DNA of 47,577 nt, from NCBI GenBank assembly GCA_018651085.1, contig JABIEQ010000013.1, forward strand, positions 1 through 47,577. Direction: 5' to 3'. How positions within the stretch are numbered: the first letter of the stretch is position 1; each line of letters starts with the position of its first letter. This stretch comes from Candidatus Magasanikiibacteriota bacterium (GTDB lineage: Bacteria > Patescibacteriota > Patescibacteriia > Magasanikbacterales > UBA922). Below are positions 23,946 to 33,182 of this stretch, one piece after another. The notes below the pieces were generated by a model. The model made no database searches. It saw only the letters and a list, made by a program, of their open reading frames with translations, and was not told the origin of the DNA. The position numbers and the translations under genes were made by a program.

Positions 23946-25982
23946 ATGATTCGTTTTTTTGAGCGTACAATTCATGTATTAATAGTGGCATCTTTTTTTA
24001 TGCCACTTGTTCTTGGAAAAGATAGTTTTATTTTCCCTTTTATTGTTCCAAAGATTATATTTTTTCGAACAGTTTCAATATTAATGTTGCTTGGTTTTAG
24101 TTTATTACTTATTCAACAATGGAAAAAATATCGTATTCGTCCAACTGCTATTACTATCACTATTAGTTTGTTTTTCTTAAGTTTTTTTCTCTCTACTTTT
24201 ATTGGAATAGATTGGTATCGAAGTTTCTGGGATAATCATGAACGAATGCTTGGTCTTTTTACGCTTTTACATTATTTTATATATTATTTAGTTATATCTT
24301 CTGTTGTCCGTGAATGGAAAGATTGGCGGATGCTTTTACGATCTTTTTTAGTTATAGGTTCTATCGCCATGCTTATAGGATTCATACAGCGATTTATTAA
24401 CCCTGATTTCTTATTAAACAGGGGAGCTGCGCGTGTTTCTGCTACATTAGGGAATGCTATTTATTTTAGTGGGTATGGTTTGTTTTTATTTGTACTAGGT
24501 ATATTTTTGGCAACGAAAGAAACTGTTTCTTCTTGGAAATGGACATCCATTGCTTTAGGTGTTTTGGGTCTTTTAGGTGTTTTTATGGGTGGAACAAGAG
24601 GAACGTTGCTTGGTTTGTTATTTGGTGTTTTTGCAACATGTTGTATTTATGCTTTTGCTTTTCGAAAGAATAAGACTGTGCGTCATGCTTCTGTTGGAAT
24701 TTTAGCATTAGTTATTATCCTTTCTGCTTTTCTTTTTTCTTTTCGTGAAACGTCGTTTGTTACAAATCTTCCTGCTGTTGGTCGTTTAGTTAATACGAGC
24801 ATCTCTGGTGGTACGGCAAATACTCGTATTATGGCTTGGGAGATTGCGATTGATTCTTGGAAAGAGAAACCGTTGTTTGGTTGGGGACCAAATAATTATT
24901 ATTATGCATTTAATAAGCACTATAGACCTGAGTTTTTACGGTTTGGTCTTCAAGAAACTTGGTTTGATAATGCCCATAGTTCCCTTTTTAATACGCTGGC
25001 TGTCCAGGGTATTATAGGTATTTTATTATATATTGGAATATTTTTTGTTCCATTTCTTATCTTGATTCGAGCATATCGCCGAGATCGTATTGGCATTCAT
25101 TTGTTTGCTATTGGCGTGGGATTTTTGATCGCTCATTTTATTCATAATGCTACCGTGTTTGAAAATCCAACATCATATTTATATTTCTTCTTTTTTCTTG
25201 CCTTTGTTAATCAGCAAATGCAACTTCCACAAGAAGATAATGGAGAAGAAAAACCATTATCAAAAGTAGCGGTAGCGGTTGTTGGATTGATTTTCCTTTC
25301 TGTTATCTATCTTACAAATGTAAATGTAGCAACGGCTAATACGAACACCCTTCGTTCAATACAAGCAATGTATCGTGCTGAAATTGATAATATGTTTTCT
25401 TTGTATGCCTTGGCTGAGTCTGCAGCTTCCCCTCATCAAGATGATATTCGAAATGATATTGCAAGACAAATCAATACTGTTGTTCCTCAGTATGCTGAAC
25501 AAAACAGACCTCAAGATGCTGTAAAACTTTTGCGTTTTGCAATAGGAGAATCTTCTAAAAATAGAACGCTTCATCCACTTGATATCCGTGTTCATATTGT
25601 CGAAGCACAATTACTTCAACAGCTAGGACAATTTACAAATGATGGGGCTTTATTAATTGAGGCTGAACAAATTCTTGAGACAGGCTTAAGTCATTCACCT
25701 AAGCGTCAACAAATTATATATTTGCTTACATTTTTGAAATTGCAGCTTGGAAAACAACAAGAAGCTATTTCACTTATGCAAAGTGCACTTTCTTATGATC
25801 CTGAAATTGAAGAAAGTTGGTGGCGTCTTGCATTAGCGTACGTAGAGATTAATGATTTAGATAACGCAAAACAAACAATAGTAGATGCACAAAATCAAGG
25901 GATTGTGTTTAAGGGGCATGGAAAATCTGTTGTTGATTCTATTTTGGGGGCTGCTGTTGTAGAGATTGATACAACTCCGTAG
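23946..25982 (+). CDS. O-antigen ligase family protein with C-terminal TPR domain
   Basis: 678 residues. About 12 transmembrane helices fill residues 1-470. The Wzy_C-like region includes RIMAWEIAIDSWKEKPLFGWGPNNYYYAF (about 291-319) and the conserved DNAHSSLFNTLAVQGIIG (about 341-358). The C-terminal 190 residues are soluble and contain tetratricopeptide-like helix pairs (LLRFAIGE, AEQILETGLSHSP, ISLMQSALSYDPEIEESWWRLALAYVE). The transmembrane-plus-TPR form is known among bacterial O-oligosaccharyltransferases and S-layer or pilin glycan ligases, so this may be the enzyme that moves glycan to surface protein. Its location just after the S-layer gene supports that inference. Its 3' end overlaps the converging - strand gene by 44 bases. 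Confidence 0.85.
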   Translation: MIRFFERTIHVLIVASFFMPLVLGKDSFIFPFIVPKIIFFRTVSILMLLGFSLLLIQQWKKYRIRPTAITITISLFFLSFFLSTFIGIDWYRSFWDNHERMLGLFTLLHYFIYYLVISSVVREWKDWRMLLRSFLVIGSIAMLIGFIQRFINPDFLLNRGAARVSATLGNAIYFSGYGLFLFVLGIFLATKETVSSWKWTSIALGVLGLLGVFMGGTRGTLLGLLFGVFATCCIYAFAFRKNKTVRHASVGILALVIILSAFLFSFRETSFVTNLPAVGRLVNTSISGGTANTRIMAWEIAIDSWKEKPLFGWGPNNYYYAFNKHYRPEFLRFGLQETWFDNAHSSLFNTLAVQGIIGILLYIGIFFVPFLILIRAYRRDRIGIHLFAIGVGFLIAHFIHNATVFENPTSYLYFFFFLAFVNQQMQLPQEDNGEEKPLSKVAVAVVGLIFLSVIYLTNVNVATANTNTLRSIQAMYRAEIDNMFSLYALAESAASPHQDDIRNDIARQINTVVPQYAEQNRPQDAVKLLRFAIGESSKNRTLHPLDIRVHIVEAQLLQQLGQFTNDGALLIEAEQILETGLSHSPKRQQIIYLLTFLKLQLGKQQEAISLMQSALSYDPEIEESWWRLALAYVEINDLDNAKQTIVDAQNQGIVFKGHGKSVVDSILGAAVVEIDTTP

Positions 25983-27084
25983 TTTTTTGTAGCATAATCT
26001 CTAGAGTGTATTGTTTGTTGTTCTTTTTAGCTTCGGAAGCAAATTGTTTTATTTTTTCTTCGTGTTTGATTGCGTATATAATAGCGTTTGCTATTTCTTC
26101 GGGGCTTTCTGGTTGAATAAGAAGTCCTGTTTTTTTATGTTCAATTATTGATCTTACTCCACCTACATTTGTAGCGATGCATGGGATGTTTTGTTCTATC
26201 GCTTCAAGTAGGCTATATGGAAAGCCTTCTTTTCTTGATGGAAGAATAAATATATCAAATGCTTGTAGATATTTTGCTGCGTCTTCTTTTTTTCCGACAA
26301 GATGAAATATGTCTTGGAGATTGTGTGTTTTGATCATTTTTTCTAAAGTAGGTCTTTCTGGTCCTTCTCCTATGATTACGTATCGTAGGTTTTTTTGTAT
26401 GTCGGTATTTTTTGCTATAGCTTTTATAAGAATATCTATCCCTTTTGTATCAAAGAGATTCGCAATAGAGCCTATCCATAAAGAAGAATCCTCACTATTT
26501 GAAAGAAGTTCTTTTCTTGCTTCTTGTTTTGATAGAGAAGGCATTGTTTGTGATATTCCGAGTGGGATAGTATGTAATTTTTTTGACGAAAGGTGAAGTG
26601 TTTTTTCTGCGATTTCTTTTTCTTCCTTTGATAAGACAATAATTGCGTTTTTTGCCTTTGCACTATATTTTTCTATGACTTTATACCAAAAAGAGCTTCT
26701 CTTTGGTTCAAGAAATGCCCATCCATGGACCGTATACACGGTTTTCCCGGGTTTTATGAACCATTTGGCAATAGATCCTATGACACCGGCTTTAGAGCTG
26801 TTTAAGTGGATAATATCAGGTTGGATGTCTTTATATAGTTTTCGGAGCTCAAAAATAGCCCGTATTTCGTTTATTGGGGATATATTTCGAACAAGGTGTT
26901 GAAGTTGAATTATTTTTACTGTATTTTTGAGTTTTTCTTGAAGTTCTTGTCCTTTTGTTGGTGATCCTATTGCCACGAAGACCTCATGTGTTTTTGATAA
27001 TGATGAGGCAATATCAGTCACATATTTTTGGGCTCCACCCCAGGTTCCTTGGGTAATAACGAAGAGTATTTTTTTCTGTTTCAT
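25939..27084 (-). CDS. GT4-family glycosyltransferase
   Basis: 381 residues with GT-B fold. The N-terminus ILFVITQGTWGGAQKYVTDIA and the motif IHLNSSKAGVIG resemble capsule or exopolysaccharide glycosyltransferases of the WbpX/EpsD type. The donor domain has IGEGPERPTLEKMI and the EX7E motif EGFPYSLLE (near residue 286). It is one of two - strand genes in the AT-rich block and converges with the TPR-ligase, overlapping it by 44 bases, so the two transcripts are antisense at their ends. Its start faces the epimerase gene at 27157 across a 72-base divergent spacer. T precedes its ATG, as in the + strand genes. Confidence 0.88.
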   Translation of the reverse strand: MKQKKILFVITQGTWGGAQKYVTDIASSLSKTHEVFVAIGSPTKGQELQEKLKNTVKIIQLQHLVRNISPINEIRAIFELRKLYKDIQPDIIHLNSSKAGVIGSIAKWFIKPGKTVYTVHGWAFLEPKRSSFWYKVIEKYSAKAKNAIIVLSKEEKEIAEKTLHLSSKKLHTIPLGISQTMPSLSKQEARKELLSNSEDSSLWIGSIANLFDTKGIDILIKAIAKNTDIQKNLRYVIIGEGPERPTLEKMIKTHNLQDIFHLVGKKEDAAKYLQAFDIFILPSRKEGFPYSLLEAIEQNIPCIATNVGGVRSIIEHKKTGLLIQPESPEEIANAIIYAIKHEEKIKQFASEAKKNNKQYTLEIMLQKTTELYQSLQQQPPK

Positions 27085-27156
27085 AATTGACTTTTTTTCC
27101 TTAATCTAGCATAATACTATCATAATATAATTATCTTTTTGATGCAATATTTGCGT
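27085..27156. promoter_or_regulatory. Divergent promoter region
   Basis: A short AT-rich spacer between two divergent genes. On the + strand, TTGACT (27087-27092) and TAATAC (27112-27117) are 19 bases apart, and further A/T-rich -10-like boxes follow. The exact promoter is uncertain, but both genes must start transcription here. Confidence 0.45.
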
Positions 27157-28095
27157 ATGAATATCGTTGTAACTGGTGGCGCTGGCTTTATTGGATCTCA
27201 TCTTTGTGATCGTCTTTTAAAAGAAGGAAATCGCATTTTTTGCGTTGATAATTTCTCTTCTGGTTCTAAGAATAATATTTCTCATCTTTTAGATTCATCT
27301 CATTTTACACTTATTGAACATGATATTGTTGAACCACTTTTTATTGAAGAGAAGATTGATCAAATTTATAATTTAGCCTGTCCAGCTTCACCTGTATATT
27401 ATCAGAATATCCCTATTAGAACAGTTGAAATTAATGTGATAGGAACTCTTAATATGTTAGGTCTTGCTCATAAGCATGGAGCAACATTGTTACAAGCTTC
27501 AACGTCAGAGGTATATGGGGACCCTAAAGTACACCCACAGTCTGAGACATATCTTGGATCGGTAAATCCTACTGGCCCTCGTGCTTGTTACGACGAAGGA
27601 AAGCGTTGCGCTGAAACCCTTTGTTTTGATTATATCAGAAAAAGAAATCTTGATGTAAAGGTTGTCCGTATTTTTAATACCTATGGTCCGAGAATGGCAA
27701 TTGATGATGGAAGAGTTGTCTCTAATTTTGTGGTTCAAGCGTTAAAAGGAGATGTTTTGCATATTGATGGAGATGGAAGTCAAACCCGAAGTTTTTGTTA
27801 TGTTGATGATTTACTTTCTGGTATGGTAGCAATGATGGGCACATCTTCTGATTTTCATGGACCAGTTAACCTTGGTAATCCTGATGAATATACAATTGAT
27901 ACCTTTGCTGACAAAGTGATTGCTCTTACAGAGAGTCAAAGTACAAAAGAATATACAGATAATTTTAGGATTGATGATCCTATGCAACGATGTCCTGATA
28001 TTACGCTTGCAAAAAATGAACTTCATTGGGAACCCACAATATCTTTAGAGGCTGGTTTATCTCAAACAATTTCTTATTTCAAGGGTGTTTTGTAA
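27157..28095 (+). CDS. uxs: UDP-glucuronate decarboxylase-like epimerase/dehydratase (UDP-xylose synthase)
   Basis: 312 residues. An extended SDR fold: TGGAGFIG (about 6-13) binds NAD, the active site has STSEVYGDP followed by Tyr145 and Lys149 in CYDEGK, and NLACPASPVYYQNIPI is the hallmark of UDP-glucuronate decarboxylases. The family converts UDP-glucuronate to UDP-xylose with enzyme-bound NAD, which would provide a pentose donor for the glycosyltransferases that follow. ATG 27157 is chosen over TTG 27139 and ATG 27142 because it directly begins the Rossmann strand and has T at -1. The next gene starts six bases downstream. A related dehydratase or 4-epimerase cannot be fully excluded. Confidence 0.85.
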   Translation: MNIVVTGGAGFIGSHLCDRLLKEGNRIFCVDNFSSGSKNNISHLLDSSHFTLIEHDIVEPLFIEEKIDQIYNLACPASPVYYQNIPIRTVEINVIGTLNMLGLAHKHGATLLQASTSEVYGDPKVHPQSETYLGSVNPTGPRACYDEGKRCAETLCFDYIRKRNLDVKVVRIFNTYGPRMAIDDGRVVSNFVVQALKGDVLHIDGDGSQTRSFCYVDDLLSGMVAMMGTSSDFHGPVNLGNPDEYTIDTFADKVIALTESQSTKEYTDNFRIDDPMQRCPDITLAKNELHWEPTISLEAGLSQTISYFKGVL

Positions 28096-28101
28096 ACATA
28101 T

Positions 28102-29811
28102 ATGAATATTCGTAAATATTTAAATGTTGCTGGGTGGCTTGATAATAAGTATATGGTTGCTCTTCTTATTGTGGCTGCTCTTTTAATGTTGTTTCGAGTA
28201 TCAAGTGTGGATTTGATAGGGGACGATGCAGTGTATAGCATGCGTTCTATAGGTTTACTTGATTACATGTTTGCAGACCAACAACCAACGCCCCTTCAGT
28301 TTTTCGAAGATGTGCCGTCATGGGCACTTTTGTCTTTCCATGATCATCCACCCTTAGTATTTATTTTGCAAAAGATTTTTTTGTCTATTCATGAAAGTGC
28401 TTTTTTTGCAAAGCTTCCAATGGTATTCATGGGTCTTTTATCTCTTATTTTCTTATATGGGTGGGTTCGTGATCTTTTAAAGGAACATGATCATAATATC
28501 GCTATTGCGACTATTTCTTCATTGCTTTTATTTTTGTGTACCCCTTTTGTTCGTTCTGCTCGTGTTACCTATCTTGAAATGGGTGTTATCTTCTTTACCA
28601 TATTAACTCTTTTTTTCTATACACGATTTATTGAAGGCAAAGGTAAGGGATATGGACTTGGTATATCATTAGGTCTTCTTCTCCTTACAAAATACACGGC
28701 GTTTTTTATGATCCCAGCATTGCTTACGCATTTGGCGTATAAGCATCGTTCATTATTTAAAGATAAACGATTGCATATTGCTGCTGTGTGTACATTTGTA
28801 TGCACATTGCCCGTAATTATTTTTAATCTTGGATTGTATAAGACGCAAGGTCATTTTGATGTACAATTTGCGCGATTGTTTCACCAAACATCTCCTTGGA
28901 ATCTTGGAGGCTCTTCTCTTGATGTTTTTGCTAATATTGGTCGTTTGTTTACTCGTTTGGGAGAACAATTTTCATATATATATCTTGTTGTTTTTTTGAT
29001 TTCTATTGTGTTATTATTTTTTCAAAAAAAGTGGAAGGTGTCTTTGGTATGGGTTGCTATTATGTGGATGACTATACAGTTTATTTTAGGTGGTCCAATT
29101 GATCGTTTTTTACCAATCTATGCTCCACTCATTGCTGTGAGTGTTGCTTTAGGACTATGGTTTGTATTTGAACGGTGTGGTAAGAAGATGATTTGTAAGA
29201 TTGGGTTTGGTGTCTTTTCTTTGTATCTTGGCGTATTTTTGTTTAGTTCTATTGTTATAGCTCAAAGTCTTGGGCCTGTTGGCGTGATGCATTCGTCGTT
29301 TGAAACAAAAAATTATGGTATAGCACAGCTTGATGAAAAATTTGATTCCTTTTTATCTTCTCAAGAGAACACTGTTCAGATAGATTTATTTTCTGATTTG
29401 AAACGTCGTTCTTCTCGTTTATTACCATATGCTGCAACGACTGATGTCTGGCAATCAGGGACACCTCTTTCGTATATGATTTTAGTTGATGGAGACATTA
29501 ATTGGTTTGTTGGTATTTGGCTTATTGAACGACGTCGGTTTTATCACAATGTTCCTATTTTTACGACTGATGAATTACCTTTTTTACAACAACAAGGTAT
29601 TCCAATTCCTGAAACAACGTTATTTGTGCGAGGGACTGATGCCACAGTGCTTGATGAAGTTCAGTTTCGAACAGGAGCTGCATCTGACATTGAAGCACGT
29701 CTTAAAGAACTTAATCAACCAGTAGAAGATATTGTACGTCTTGATGGGGAAGTGGCTTTTCGTGTGTATGAAGTTTCTTCTGATGTGTGGCTTAAGGTAT
29801 TTACGAAATAA
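28102..29811 (+). CDS. GT39/ArnT-like membrane glycosyltransferase
   Basis: 569 residues with about 10 transmembrane helices. After the first helix comes a periplasmic-type loop with DLIGDDAVYSMR (about 36-47), matching the catalytic acidic motif of GT-C enzymes, and HDHPPLVFILQKIF with the DHPP typical of PMT_2 (PF13231-like) proteins. Later helices follow the usual pattern, and the last 170 residues form a soluble extracellular domain. Such enzymes move a sugar from a polyprenyl-phosphate carrier to protein or lipid on the outer face of the membrane. Spacing of six bases upstream and three downstream shows tight co-transcription. Confidence 0.82.
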   Translation: MNIRKYLNVAGWLDNKYMVALLIVAALLMLFRVSSVDLIGDDAVYSMRSIGLLDYMFADQQPTPLQFFEDVPSWALLSFHDHPPLVFILQKIFLSIHESAFFAKLPMVFMGLLSLIFLYGWVRDLLKEHDHNIAIATISSLLLFLCTPFVRSARVTYLEMGVIFFTILTLFFYTRFIEGKGKGYGLGISLGLLLLTKYTAFFMIPALLTHLAYKHRSLFKDKRLHIAAVCTFVCTLPVIIFNLGLYKTQGHFDVQFARLFHQTSPWNLGGSSLDVFANIGRLFTRLGEQFSYIYLVVFLISIVLLFFQKKWKVSLVWVAIMWMTIQFILGGPIDRFLPIYAPLIAVSVALGLWFVFERCGKKMICKIGFGVFSLYLGVFLFSSIVIAQSLGPVGVMHSSFETKNYGIAQLDEKFDSFLSSQENTVQIDLFSDLKRRSSRLLPYAATTDVWQSGTPLSYMILVDGDINWFVGIWLIERRRFYHNVPIFTTDELPFLQQQGIPIPETTLFVRGTDATVLDEVQFRTGAASDIEARLKELNQPVEDIVRLDGEVAFRVYEVSSDVWLKVFTK

Positions 29812-29814
29812 TGT

Positions 29815-30987
29815 ATGAATACTCAGAGAATTCTTATTTTTTCAACGGCATATTTTCCAATTGTTGGCGGTGCTGAAGTTGCTATACAAGAGATTACCGA
29901 GCGTATTTCTTTGTATGAGTTTGATTTGATTACTCCTCGTCTTCGTCGAGATCTTTCTTCTTTTGAAAAAATTGGTGCGACGAATGTCTATCGTGTGGGA
30001 ATTGGATCTTCTCTTGATAAGTTTTTGATTCCTGTGTTAGGAGTATTTATGGCGTTTCGTTTGCATAAAAAACATGCGTATAAGGCCATTTGGTCTATGA
30101 TGGCAAGTCAGGCAAGTGTGGCTGCTTCCTTTTTTTCTTTTTTATCTCGTGTACCACTTTTATTAACTCTTCAAGAGGGGGATGAAGAAGAACATCTTCA
30201 TCGATATGTTGGTGGTAATCTTTTTTTGTATCGATTACTTATCCGTCCATGGTATGTATCTGTATATAAAAGAGCTACACGCATTACAGCCATTAGTACT
30301 CATCTTAAAAAAAGGGCTGTCTTGATTAGAAAGGATGTTCCTATTGATATCATTCCAAATGGTGTTGATGTGGAGCGTTTTGGAGCAAAAATAGAATCTG
30401 CTACGCTTGATAAGATTCGTAAGGGTTTTGGGTTTTCGTTAGAATCAAAGATTATTTGTACGGCTTCGAGACTTGTAAAGAAAAATGCAGTGGGGGATGT
30501 TATTAGAGCGCTACCATTGTTGCCTCCTGATGTTTGTTTTGTTATCTGTGGAACTGGGCACTTACATGATTCTTTGGTGAAGCTTAGTGATGAATTAGGG
30601 GTGTCTTCTCGTGTACGATTTTTAGGGCACAAAAACCATGATGAACTAGTGGAGATTTTACAGGCGTCAGACATTTCCATTCGACCATCTTTAAGTGAAG
30701 GACTTGGAAATTCTTTTATTGAATCTATGATGGCTGGTGTTATAACTATTGGTACCCCTGTTGGGGGTATTCCTGATTTTTTAAAAGAGGGTATGACTGG
30801 TTTTTTTTGTGAGCCATCTAACCCTGAGAGTATTTCTAAGGCTGTGTATCGTGCGCTTCGATTAAGTGACGCCGAGCGTGAGGCACTTCGTATTAGAGCA
30901 CAGACCTGTGTTCTTGAACGGTATACATGGAAAAAAGTTAGTGTTCAAATGAAACAAGTATTTGATAGATTATGCGAATTCTCATAG
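29815..30987 (+). CDS. GT4-family glycosyltransferase
   Basis: 390 residues. The N-terminus AYFPIVGGAEVAIQEI has the GT4 Gly-Gly loop. The acceptor domain contains LLTLQEGDEEEHLHRY, and the donor domain has NGVDVERF, ICTASRLVKKNAVGDVI and EX7E EGLGNSFIE (near 299). It probably adds one sugar of the repeat unit. The start is three bases after the GT39 gene, and the 3' end overlaps the next glycosyltransferase by 16 bases, implying translational coupling. Confidence 0.88.
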   Translation: MNTQRILIFSTAYFPIVGGAEVAIQEITERISLYEFDLITPRLRRDLSSFEKIGATNVYRVGIGSSLDKFLIPVLGVFMAFRLHKKHAYKAIWSMMASQASVAASFFSFLSRVPLLLTLQEGDEEEHLHRYVGGNLFLYRLLIRPWYVSVYKRATRITAISTHLKKRAVLIRKDVPIDIIPNGVDVERFGAKIESATLDKIRKGFGFSLESKIICTASRLVKKNAVGDVIRALPLLPPDVCFVICGTGHLHDSLVKLSDELGVSSRVRFLGHKNHDELVEILQASDISIRPSLSEGLGNSFIESMMAGVITIGTPVGGIPDFLKEGMTGFFCEPSNPESISKAVYRALRLSDAEREALRIRAQTCVLERYTWKKVSVQMKQVFDRLCEFS

Positions 30988-32093
30988 CAACCGGTATTTA
31001 TCCCCCAGACATTGGAGGGCCCGCAACATATACTCATATGATTGCTAAAAAATTTGCGGCTGAAGGTCATGATGTTTTTGTGCTTTCTTATGGAGACAAA
31101 CAGGCCTCTTTTTCTGAAAAAGGAGTGCAGGTGTCTTTGGTGTCGCGCACCTCGAATGTGTTGGTACGGTATATGGCGTATTTTGGGCAGTTATGGCGTT
31201 TAAGTAAACATGTTGATGTTATGTATGCGCATGATTTAGTAAGTGTTGGTTTGTGTGCTGCTCTTGTACGATCTGTACGATCTTCTTTTCGTTTAATTAT
31301 TCGTTTGGGTGGTGATTTTTTGTGGGAAAAGGCGTATGCCCAATCGTTTACAACTCGACCGCTTTCTACATATTATGATTCTTCTAAAAACATGACAGAA
31401 CGGTTTTTCATGAAGATCTACAAATATGTTCTTTTAAAAACTGATCACGTTGTTTTTTCTACGTCTTGGCAACAAAAGTTATATAACCGATTTTTTTCTG
31501 TTGATTCGTCGAGTGTCATTATGAATGCATTTCCTGATGTTTCTCCTTGTATATATGATTCTTCTGAACGTACTAGTATGCGACGTGTATTGTTTGCTGG
31601 GCGTTTGATTGAGCTTAAAAATATCACACGACTTTGTCAGGTTGTAAGTTCAATCGAGAAGGTCACTCTTGATGTTGTTGGCACTGGTCCTCAAAAAGAT
31701 TCTTTGTCTCAATATATAGCGTCTTTACCTTCTAATGTCGGTATTAGTTTCCTTGGGTATGTACCGCATGATGAACTCCTTGAATCGTTTTGTTCGTATG
31801 ATATTATTGTTATTCCGTCTATTACTGAAGTAAGCCCACATCTATTATTAGAAGCTATTGCTCGAGGTATTCCGGTGTTACTTACAAAAGAGTGTGGATT
31901 GGTGTCTGCTTTTCCTACTATTAAGACATTTGATCCTTTTTCTGACGAAGAATTACGTATGGCAATTGAGTCTCTTGTAGATAATGCTACCTATAACGCG
32001 TATCGTATTGCTGTACAACAGATTCCACACACTCGTGGAGGGAATGATGTTGTGGATGATCATTTGTCGTTATTTAACAAGTTGTTGGCATAG
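30972..32093 (+). CDS. GT4-family glycosyltransferase
   Basis: 373 residues. It begins RILIATGIYPPDIGGPATYTH, the N-terminal motif of a GT4 subgroup common in exopolysaccharide loci. The acceptor domain has VMYAHDLVSVGLCAAL and LIIRLGGDFLWEKA. The donor domain has RVLFAGRLIELKNITRL and EX7E EVSPHLLLE (near 280). The start lies inside the previous gene (16-base overlap). Confidence 0.88.
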   Translation: MRILIATGIYPPDIGGPATYTHMIAKKFAAEGHDVFVLSYGDKQASFSEKGVQVSLVSRTSNVLVRYMAYFGQLWRLSKHVDVMYAHDLVSVGLCAALVRSVRSSFRLIIRLGGDFLWEKAYAQSFTTRPLSTYYDSSKNMTERFFMKIYKYVLLKTDHVVFSTSWQQKLYNRFFSVDSSSVIMNAFPDVSPCIYDSSERTSMRRVLFAGRLIELKNITRLCQVVSSIEKVTLDVVGTGPQKDSLSQYIASLPSNVGISFLGYVPHDELLESFCSYDIIVIPSITEVSPHLLLEAIARGIPVLLTKECGLVSAFPTIKTFDPFSDEELRMAIESLVDNATYNAYRIAVQQIPHTRGGNDVVDDHLSLFNKLLA

Positions 32094-32105
32094 ATTTTTA
32101 AGTAT

Positions 32106-33176
32106 ATGAAAAAACGTATGTTAATTATTACACAAGCAGTGGATATTGATGATCCTGTGCTTGGGTTTTTTCATTCTTGGATTAAGGCTTTTTCAAAAGA
32201 GTGTTCATCTCTTCATGTTATTTGTCTTAAAGAAGGAAAACATGATCTTCCTTCTCATGTACAAGTGCATAGTTTGGGTAAGGAACAAGGTTTTTCTCGG
32301 ATACAATATATCCTTCGTTTTTTTTCTTTTATATTTCGGTTTCGAAAAGAATATGATCAGGTCTTTGTACATATGAATAAAGAATATGCTGTTTTGGCGG
32401 GAATATTTTGGTGGATGTTTCGTAAACCCATGGCACTCTGGTATAACCATTCTTATGGTGATGTGTTTACTCGCCTTGCTGTCTTTTTTTCTCAGTTTGT
32501 TTGTTATACGTCACCTTCAGCATATACGGCAAAGTTTGATAAAGCTATTCGTATGCCGGTTGGGGTTGATACAAATCTGTTTTCTTTAAAGTCTTCATCT
32601 GAGTATAGTACAAAAAATACGTTACGTTTGTTATCTGTTGGACGTTTGTCTTCTGTGAAACATGTTCATACGATGATTGAGGTTGCGGCGATCCTTCGTG
32701 CTCGAGATGTGTCATTTTCTTTTGATATTATTGGTACACCAATTGATAGGGAAGAAGATCTTGTGTACGAAAAGCGTCTTAAAGATATGGTACAAACATA
32801 TGATTTATCTTCGTGTGTTCATTTTTTAGGTGCTATTTCTAATAAAGAGTTACCTTTGTATTATCAAAAAGTGGACATGTTTTTAAATTTTACTCCTGCA
32901 GGGAGTATGGATAAGACGATCTTTGAAGCAATGTCGAGTGGTACAGCGATTGTGGTGGCAAACACTTCTCTTCAAACACTTCTTCCTGAATCATGTCATG
33001 ATGCGGTTATTTCTCTTGAAGATTGCACTTTTGAAATGATTGTTGATATACTTATGCGCAAATACGCTTTGTCTTTAGAAGAAAGACAACAAATAGGACT
33101 GTCACTTAGAGATACTGTTGTTAAAGAACATGGCCTAGGTTTACTTGTTCATCGTGTTATTTCCTCATTTTCTTAA
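32106..33176 (+). CDS. GT4-family glycosyltransferase, atypical donor motif
   Basis: 356 residues. The N-terminal part (LIITQAVDIDDPVLGFFHSW) and the donor part (RLLSVGRLSSVKHVHTMIEVA, then NFTPAGSMDKTIFEAMSSG) identify a GT-B fold. The first Glu of EX7E is missing: Gly stands where Glu is expected in GSMDKTIFE. That may mean a different donor-binding geometry. It shares the operon with its neighbours (12 bases after the previous stop, six before the next gene). Confidence 0.82.
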   Translation: MKKRMLIITQAVDIDDPVLGFFHSWIKAFSKECSSLHVICLKEGKHDLPSHVQVHSLGKEQGFSRIQYILRFFSFIFRFRKEYDQVFVHMNKEYAVLAGIFWWMFRKPMALWYNHSYGDVFTRLAVFFSQFVCYTSPSAYTAKFDKAIRMPVGVDTNLFSLKSSSEYSTKNTLRLLSVGRLSSVKHVHTMIEVAAILRARDVSFSFDIIGTPIDREEDLVYEKRLKDMVQTYDLSSCVHFLGAISNKELPLYYQKVDMFLNFTPAGSMDKTIFEAMSSGTAIVVANTSLQTLLPESCHDAVISLEDCTFEMIVDILMRKYALSLEERQQIGLSLRDTVVKEHGLGLLVHRVISSFS

Positions 33177-33182
33177 ATATTT

